Assembly: GCA_023419055.1 (NCBI GenBank)
Contig: JAEZYO010000637.1
Span: forward strand, 1-5,454
DNA length: 5,454 nucleotides
Reading direction: 5' to 3'
From: Pseudomonadota bacterium
Lineage (GTDB): Bacteria > Myxococcota > Polyangia > Polyangiales > Polyangiaceae
Of the stretch, positions 1 to 3,454 are shown piece after piece. Made by a program: the position numbers and the translations under genes. The number at the start of each line of letters is the position of its first letter. Position 1 is the stretch's first letter. Under the pieces are notes generated by a model, which was not told where the DNA came from, did not search any database, and saw only the letters and a program-made list of their open reading frames with translations.

Positions 1-1135
1 TCTTCGACCAGAGCTTGGTCTGGAAGATCCGCGGCGCGAGCCAGTACAACATGCCGAACGTCATGAAGCCGTTCCAGCCGAGCGCGCCGCTGTGCACGTG
101 CGCGATGGTCCAGTCGGTGTAGTGCGAGAGCGCGTTCACGCTCTTGATCGAGAGCATCGGGCCCTCGAACGTCGCCATGCCGTAGAAGGTGATGCCGACG
201 ACGAAGAACTTCAGCACCGGGTCCTCGGCGACGCGATTCCAGGCGCCGCGAAGCGTGAGGAGCCCGTTGATCATCCCGCCCCACGACGGCATCCACAGCA
301 TGACGCTGAACAGCATGCCGAGCGTGGCGGCCCACTCCGGCAGCGACGTGTAGTGGAGGTGGTGCGGCCCCGCCCAGATGTAGATGAAGACCAGCGACCA
401 GAAGTGCAGGATCGACAGCCGGTACGAGAAGACCGGGCGGTTCGCCGCCTTCGGCATGAAGTAGTACATCAGGCCGAGGAACGGCGTGGTCAGGAAGAAC
501 GCGACCGCGTTGTGCCCGTACCACCACTGCATGAACGCGTCCTGCACGCCCGCGTAAATTCCGTAGCTTTTCCCTGCCGTGACCGGGATGACGAGGTTGT
601 TGAAGATGTGCAGGATCGCGACCGTGACGATGGTCGCGATGTAGAACCAGATCGCGACGTAGAGGTGCCGCTCCCGCCGGCGCGCGATCGTCACGAAGAA
701 GTTCACGGCGAACGCGACCCAGACGACCGCGATCGCGAGGTCGATCGGCCACTCGAGCTCTGCGTACTCCTTGCTTTGCGTGATGCCGAGCGGGAGCGTG
801 ACCGCCGCGGCCACGATGATGGCCTGCCACCCCCAGAAGTGAAACTGACTGAGCTTGTCGCTCCACGTGCGCGCCTTCAGCAGGCGCTGACTCGAGTAGT
901 AGATGGCGGCGAAGATGGCGTTGCCGGCGAAGGCAAAGATCGCCGCGTTCGTGTGCAGCGGCCGGAGGCGCCCGAAGGTGAGCTCCGGCATTCCGAAGCT
1001 CAACCCGGGCGCGACCAGGATGACCGCCAGGTAGAGGCCGATCAGGGTCGCGACCAGGCCCCAGGCGATGGTGGCGAACGCGAACTTCCTGACGATGGCG
1101 TCGTCGTAAGTGAAAGTTTCGGGGGCGGGGGACAT
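1..1135 (-). CDS. ccoN: cbb3-type cytochrome c oxidase subunit I (CcoN), 3' part off window
   Basis: Catalytic subunit of the cbb3 haem-copper oxidase, an inner-membrane proton pump that reduces O2 with high affinity using electrons from CcoO/CcoP. The minus-strand frame is open from the ATG at 1135 to the window edge, giving 378 residues. Pseudomonas stutzeri CcoN is about 474, so roughly 100 residues are missing. Visible residues match the family with an offset of one: His61 (LRPLHTN, low-spin haem b), Glu123 (SKEYAE, near the calcium site), His208 (WWYGHN, CuB), Tyr252 (candidate for the Tyr cross-linked to that His), His258/His259 (GPHHLHYT, CuB), Glu324 (ATFEGPM), and His346/His348 ([10 protein letters not shown], haem b3 and haem b). 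Several hydrophobic helices are evident, the first at about 19-41. The start is preceded by only a G-rich, weak ribosome site. It is transcribed divergently from the SnoaL-like gene. Whether it is a separate ccoN or a ccoNO fusion cannot be seen. The long plus-strand frame over it is a shadow. Confidence 0.96.
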   Translation of the reverse strand, partial: MSPAPETFTYDDAIVRKFAFATIAWGLVATLIGLYLAVILVAPGLSFGMPELTFGRLRPLHTNAAIFAFAGNAIFAAIYYSSQRLLKARTWSDKLSQFHFWGWQAIIVAAAVTLPLGITQSKEYAELEWPIDLAIAVVWVAFAVNFFVTIARRRERHLYVAIWFYIATIVTVAILHIFNNLVIPVTAGKSYGIYAGVQDAFMQWWYGHNAVAFFLTTPFLGLMYYFMPKAANRPVFSYRLSILHFWSLVFIYIWAGPHHLHYTSLPEWAATLGMLFSVMLWMPSWGGMINGLLTLRGAWNRVAEDPVLKFFVVGITFYGMATFEGPMLSIKSVNALSHYTDWTIAHVHSGALGWNGFMTFGMLYWLAPRIFQTKLWSK

Positions 1136-1194
1136 CTGCCGCCCGCCCTTTTCAAGAGGCGTGCCGCCGCGAAGTGGCGGAATTTATCGGGCAG

Positions 1195-1215
1195 TTCGTG
1201 ATCCACCCTCACGAA
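1195..1215. promoter_or_regulatory. perfect inverted repeat TTCGTGA-N7-TCACGAA, operator candidate
   Basis: Arms of 7 bp (1195-1201 and 1209-1215) match perfectly around a 7-nt spacer, centred at 1205, about 70 bp upstream of the ccoN start. If the weak -10 patch at 1183-1188 is real, this dyad covers the spacer and -35 region of the ccoN promoter, which would suit a repressor. The inner CGTGA/TCACG halves resemble CRP-type half-sites, but the spacer is 7 rather than 6, so no regulator family is assigned. It could equally form an RNA hairpin. Confidence 0.4.
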
Positions 1216-1229
1216 GCGAAGGCCCGTGA

Positions 1230-1296
1230 GCGCGCAGGTTCTGCGTCTCCGGTCGAGACGAGCGCAGCGACTGCACTCCGCTGCAAACCTGCTCGC
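1230..1296. other. potential three-way-junction RNA fold
   Basis: The closing stem pairs GCAGGTT (1234-1240) with AACCTGC (1286-1292). It extends past a C/T mismatch by three more pairs (1230-1232 with 1294-1296). Inside are two perfect 6-bp hairpins: CGTCTC (1244-1249) with GAGACG (1255-1260), loop of 5; and GCAGCG (1264-1269) with CGCTGC (1279-1284), loop of 9. Junction linkers are 3, 3 and 1 nt. The complement can fold too, so the strand is unknown: it could lie in the leader of the SnoaL-like gene (plus) or of ccoN (minus). It matches no riboswitch or ribozyme I recognise; the hammerhead core is absent. Chance pairing in GC-rich DNA is a real alternative. Confidence 0.3.
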
Positions 1297-1344
1297 GGTC
1301 GCGCGGCGCCATGGGGAGAGCTGGCGGGACGGGACAGAGTGATC

Positions 1345-1364
1345 ACCTTGAAGGGTGACAAGGT
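1345..1364. promoter_or_regulatory. ACCTTG-N8-CAAGGT dyad with TTG-N8-CAA core
   Basis: Perfect 6-bp arms (1345-1350 and 1359-1364) flank an 8-nt spacer. The inner TTG-N8-CAA (1348-1361) is the core spacing of FNR/ANR/DNR-type sites (TTGAT-N4-ATCAA), with 7 of 10 consensus positions matched. cbb3 oxidase operons are classic FNR/ANR targets. The centre (about 1354.5) is 32 bp before the SnoaL-like start and about 220 bp before the ccoN start. MerR-family operators of the ACCTTnn...nnAAGGT type are an alternative. An overlapping 8-bp palindrome, GTGATCAC, occupies 1339-1346. Confidence 0.4.
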
Positions 1365-1373
1365 TCGTCCAAG

Positions 1374-1385
1374 AAAGGAGGAGGG
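1374..1385 (+). promoter_or_regulatory. strong Shine-Dalgarno that fixes the SnoaL-like start
   Basis: AAAGGAGG (1374-1381), followed by AGGG, is close to a full anti-16S match. Its AGGAGG ends 5 nt before the ATG at 1387. This selects 1387 over the in-frame ATG at 1174, which would add 71 residues of non-conserved sequence. Confidence 0.85.
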
Positions 1386-1386
1386 C

Positions 1387-1860
1387 ATGGGCACGTTGGG
1401 AACGGGCGAGATCGCCGACAAGACAGGGGCCAAGGGGACCGCCACGACGAAGGCCGAGACTTTGGCGCGCTCGCTGTACGACAACTTCAACGCGCACAAG
1501 CTCGAGGAGGGAGCGAAGCTCGTCGCCGACGACTGCGAGTGGGTCGACGTCGCGTCCGGAGCGGTCTTCAAAGGCCCGAAGGGCTACCTCGAGTTCGACG
1601 ACGGCTGGCTGACGGCTTTTCCGGACGGTCAGGTCGAGGTCACGAACGTCGTTTGCGAGGGAGACATGGTCGTGACGGAGTTCACGGGGCACGGGACGCA
1701 CCAGGGGCCGCTCACGGGCGCCCAGGGGACCATTCCCGCCAGCGGGCGGAAGGTGGACCTCAAGTGCCTGGAGGTGCTCCAGTTTCGCGGCGGAAAGATC
1801 ACGCGGGCGCGGATGTATTACGACTCCGGCTCGCTGCTCCGTCAGGTCGGCGCGATGTAG
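1387..1860 (+). CDS. SnoaL-like / NTF2-fold ester-cyclase family protein
   Basis: A 157-residue soluble protein, the normal size for a single SnoaL-like domain. After an unconserved Gly/Thr-rich stretch (1-22), the fold begins with the helix LARSLYDNFNAHK (26-38). It then runs through the early acidic strand CEWVDVASG (50-58), the turn WLTAFPDGQVEV (74-85), the strands NVVCEGDMVVTEFTGHGTHQGPL (87-109), IPASGRKVDL (116-125) and the end LQFRGGKITRARMYYDSGSLLRQVG (131-155). The GD-V-TEF-GTH-GP, IPA-GR and GKI-YYD-LLRQ-G pattern is characteristic of the family. Members include polyketide cyclases and many uncharacterised isomerase, hydrolase or binding proteins, so the substrate cannot be named. 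His105 in GTHQGP is a candidate pocket residue; I could not align the catalytic Asp of true SnoaL with confidence. No signal peptide. A flavin monooxygenase lies downstream on the same strand, a pairing that fits modification of an aromatic or polyketide-like compound (inference). Confidence 0.9.
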   Translation: MGTLGTGEIADKTGAKGTATTKAETLARSLYDNFNAHKLEEGAKLVADDCEWVDVASGAVFKGPKGYLEFDDGWLTAFPDGQVEVTNVVCEGDMVVTEFTGHGTHQGPLTGAQGTIPASGRKVDLKCLEVLQFRGGKITRARMYYDSGSLLRQVGAM

Positions 1861-1946
1861 GTGAGCGGAGGGGCGCCGCGGGGCGCAGGAAGTGCCGTCC
1901 CCCCTTCGCCGAAGGCGCACGCATTGCGCGGAGACCCAGGAAAGAC

Positions 1947-1974
1947 GCAGGAAATGGCCCGGCACGCTTCCTGC
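1947..1974. repeat. 7-bp inverted repeat GCAGGAA / TTCCTGC
   Basis: Perfect arms at 1947-1953 and 1968-1974 are separated by 14 nt in the gap between the SnoaL-like and membrane-protein genes. No T-run follows, so it is not an obvious intrinsic terminator. The CAGGAA word also occurs at 1886-1891 and 1937-1942; the copies at 1937-1943 and 1948-1954 (CAGGAAA) are 11 bp apart, about one helical turn. The right arm overlaps the sigma-54-like element, so it may be an operator for that promoter, or chance. Confidence 0.35.
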
Positions 1975-1975
1975 T
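1960..1975 (+). promoter_or_regulatory. sigma-54 (-24/-12) promoter candidate
   Basis: CGGCACG-CTTC-CTGCT matches TGGCACG-N4-TTGCW except at two positions and keeps the invariant GG-N10-GC (GG 1961-1962, GC 1973-1974). With C1974 at -12, transcription would begin near 1986, just before the AGGAG at 1987-1991 and the start codon at 1998. The position is right for a promoter of the membrane-protein and monooxygenase pair. No enhancer-binding protein gene is visible, so this rests on motif and position alone. Confidence 0.4.
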
Positions 1976-1997
1976 GAGGTGCGGTCAGGAGCAACTC

Positions 1998-2234
1998 ATG
2001 ATGACCCACCTCTGGCCATTCGATCGCGCAGCCCGCGTGAGCGGCGGCCTCCTCCTGTTCGCTTCACCCGCCCTGAATCTCCACACCTACCCGTGGAACC
2101 TCCTCGGCCTCGTCGTGATGCTGACCGGGTTCGTGGGCTTCTGCCCGCTCCACGAGATCGTCGCTCGCGCAGGAGCGCTCTTCGCCGCGGAAGAGCGGCG
2201 CGTGGAGCTGCCTGTGCGCTCGGGCGATCGCTGA
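1998..2234 (+). CDS. DUF2892 / YgaP-like small inner-membrane protein
   Basis: A 78-residue protein. The start ATG is at 1998, 6 nt after AGGAG (1987-1991); the next ATG at 2001 is also possible. Residues about 15-29 (VSGGLLLFASPALNL) and 34-49 (NLLGLVVMLTGFVGFC) are hydrophobic and could form two short membrane helices. The N-terminal FDRAARVSGG and the GFCPLHEIV element around Cys49-Pro50 match the DUF2892 pattern (basic R-x-x-R-x-x-G start, second helix ending in G-x-CP-L). Such domains occur alone or fused to rhodanese, as in YgaP, and their function is poorly known. The tail (60-78) is charged and likely cytoplasmic. It lies 137 bp behind the SnoaL-like gene and 26 bp before the monooxygenase, so it probably shares a transcript with the latter. 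A role in membrane sulfur or redox chemistry is only a guess. Confidence 0.82.
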   Translation: MMTHLWPFDRAARVSGGLLLFASPALNLHTYPWNLLGLVVMLTGFVGFCPLHEIVARAGALFAAEERRVELPVRSGDR

Positions 2235-2260
2235 GCTCTCGGTAAGCAAGAGGACGAACC

Positions 2261-3451
2261 ATGACGACGCGACGGAAGGAAGCGGCGAAGGTCCTGGTGG
2301 TGGGGGCGGGGCCGGTCGGGCTGTTCACGGCGCTCAGCGCCGCGCGCCGCGGCCTGGAGGTCGAGCTCATCGACCAGAATTGGCGCGGGTATACGCGAGG
2401 TCACGCGACGCTCTTACACCCACACTCTTTGCGCCTGCTCGGTGAGCTCGGGCTCGGAGAGAAGGTCCGCCGCGCGGGGCAAGTCCTCGATCGCTTCGTG
2501 ATTTCGGTCGACCGAGCGCGGGTCGCCACACTCGAGCTACCGGAACCCGCGCTTGCCGTCCCGCAGACGACCCTGGAAGAGATTTTGCTCGAAGCGACGC
2601 GCGCGAGCGGGGTCGAGCTCAAGGCGCCCTACCAGGCGACTTCGATCGCCCAGACGCGCGACCACGTCAGGATCGGCGTGATCCGGCGCGAGCTCGTGCG
2701 GCTCGGCTCGCCGGCGCAATACAGCGCGTGGGAACCGGTGGAGTCGTTCAGCTGGCAAGCAGACTTCGTCATCGGCGCGGACGGCTACGACTCCGGGGTT
2801 CGGTCAGCGTTGGGTATCGAGGCCGTGGACCTCAACGGGGCCGAGACCTTCGCCATCTTCGAGTTTCCGAGCGCCGTCCCTCCGAGCTCGGAGATCGAGC
2901 TGTCCTTCGAGGGCGATCTCGGGGCGACGCTGCTCTCGCTCCCAGGGGGACGCGTGAGGGCAGCATTTCGTACCACCCACGGCTTCGACGAGATCCAGGA
3001 CCTCGAGCACCTACGGCGGCTCGTGAGCGCTCGCATGCCCGGGTACCAGGGAGTCGGCGACAGCATCGACTGGGGGCTCATGACCCATTTCGAGCGACGG
3101 CTGGTGCGCCGGTTCGGGGTCGGGAGAGTCTGGCTCGCCGGCGACGCGGCGCACGTGACGAGCCCTTTCGGTGGTCAGAGCATGAACGCGGGCATCCGGG
3201 AGGGACACGAGTACGTCGCGCGCATCGCGTCGGCAGCCGACGCCGCCGAAGCGAAGCAGAGTCTGGGCGCGTTCGCCGAGCGGGAGACGCGCGAGTGGTA
3301 CCGCCTGCTCGGCGTGAACGTCACCTTCGAGCTCTTGCCGCACGCGCCACCCTGGCTCAAGGCGCACGCCCGGCGCATCGTCCCCGCCCTTCCGGCCACG
3401 ATGCCGGAGCTCGACGGGCTCCTCGAGCAACTCGGGGTCGCGATCCGCTGA
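2261..3451 (+). CDS. FAD-dependent class A monooxygenase (aromatic hydroxylase type)
   Basis: A 396-residue cytoplasmic flavoprotein of the p-hydroxybenzoate hydroxylase / UbiH superfamily. These use NAD(P)H and O2 to hydroxylate mostly aromatic substrates. The three fingerprints are present in order: VVGAGPVG (GxGxxG at 15-20, ADP-binding Rossmann, with the acidic strand end ELID at 35-38); FVIGADGYDSGVR (DG motif, Asp174-Gly175); and RVWLAGDAAHVTSPFGGQSMNAGIREG (GD motif, Gly294-Asp295, and the flavin-contacting PFGGQSMN, 302-309). The end of that last block has Glu314-Gly315 where Asp-Ala is usual, a mild variant. The region 185-290 is the beta-sheet substrate domain. There is no thioredoxin-like C-terminal domain and no signal peptide, so it is the short single-unit form. 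The ATG at 2261 follows AAGAGGA (2248-2253) by 7 nt. It probably shares a transcript with the small membrane protein. The substrate cannot be told from sequence; the SnoaL-like gene nearby suggests an aromatic or polyketide-like compound. Confidence 0.93.
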   Translation: MTTRRKEAAKVLVVGAGPVGLFTALSAARRGLEVELIDQNWRGYTRGHATLLHPHSLRLLGELGLGEKVRRAGQVLDRFVISVDRARVATLELPEPALAVPQTTLEEILLEATRASGVELKAPYQATSIAQTRDHVRIGVIRRELVRLGSPAQYSAWEPVESFSWQADFVIGADGYDSGVRSALGIEAVDLNGAETFAIFEFPSAVPPSSEIELSFEGDLGATLLSLPGGRVRAAFRTTHGFDEIQDLEHLRRLVSARMPGYQGVGDSIDWGLMTHFERRLVRRFGVGRVWLAGDAAHVTSPFGGQSMNAGIREGHEYVARIASAADAAEAKQSLGAFAERETREWYRLLGVNVTFELLPHAPPWLKAHARRIVPALPATMPELDGLLEQLGVAIR

Positions 3452-3454
3452 GGT

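Larger units (their letters stand above)
1136..1386. promoter_or_regulatory. divergent ccoN / SnoaL-like gene control region
   Basis: This 251-bp gap between two divergent starts must hold both promoters. I see no convincing -35/-10 pair for either gene. The only AT-rich patch is at 1181-1188; read on the minus strand it gives GATAAA (1188 to 1183), a weak -10 candidate for ccoN without a good -35 hexamer. A 5-bp hairpin (CCGCC 1164-1168 with GGCGG 1176-1180) lies in the presumed ccoN leader. Two dyads (1195-1215 and 1345-1364) and a foldable segment (1230-1296) are listed separately. The plus-strand frame stays open through most of this region, but its composition is not gene-like and a strong ribosome site sits downstream, so I treat it as non-coding. 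Confidence 0.6.

Noticed and set aside
92..1201. 369-codon plus-strand open frame rich in Arg, Asp and Glu
   Set aside because: It is antisense to ccoN, has no recognisable domain, and its composition is that of the reverse complement of GC-rich codons.
1230..1296. Hammerhead ribozyme or tRNA as explanation for the three-way junction
   Set aside because: There is no CUGAUGA/GAAA core, and no acceptor, anticodon or T-arm consensus.
1174..1386. N-terminal extension of the SnoaL-like protein from the ATG at 1174
   Set aside because: The added residues are unlike the family, while the ATG at 1387 has a near-perfect Shine-Dalgarno at 5-nt spacing.
1873..1915. Hairpins GCGCC/GGCGC (1873-1886) and CCTTC/GAAGG (1903-1915) as a terminator for the SnoaL-like gene
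   Set aside because: Short 5-bp stems with no following T-run; such stems are expected by chance in GC-rich DNA.
1042..1965. 307-codon minus-strand open frame over the divergent region and SnoaL-like gene
   Set aside because: Low-complexity Arg/Pro-rich translation; it overlaps real genes on both sides and has no ribosome site or domain.
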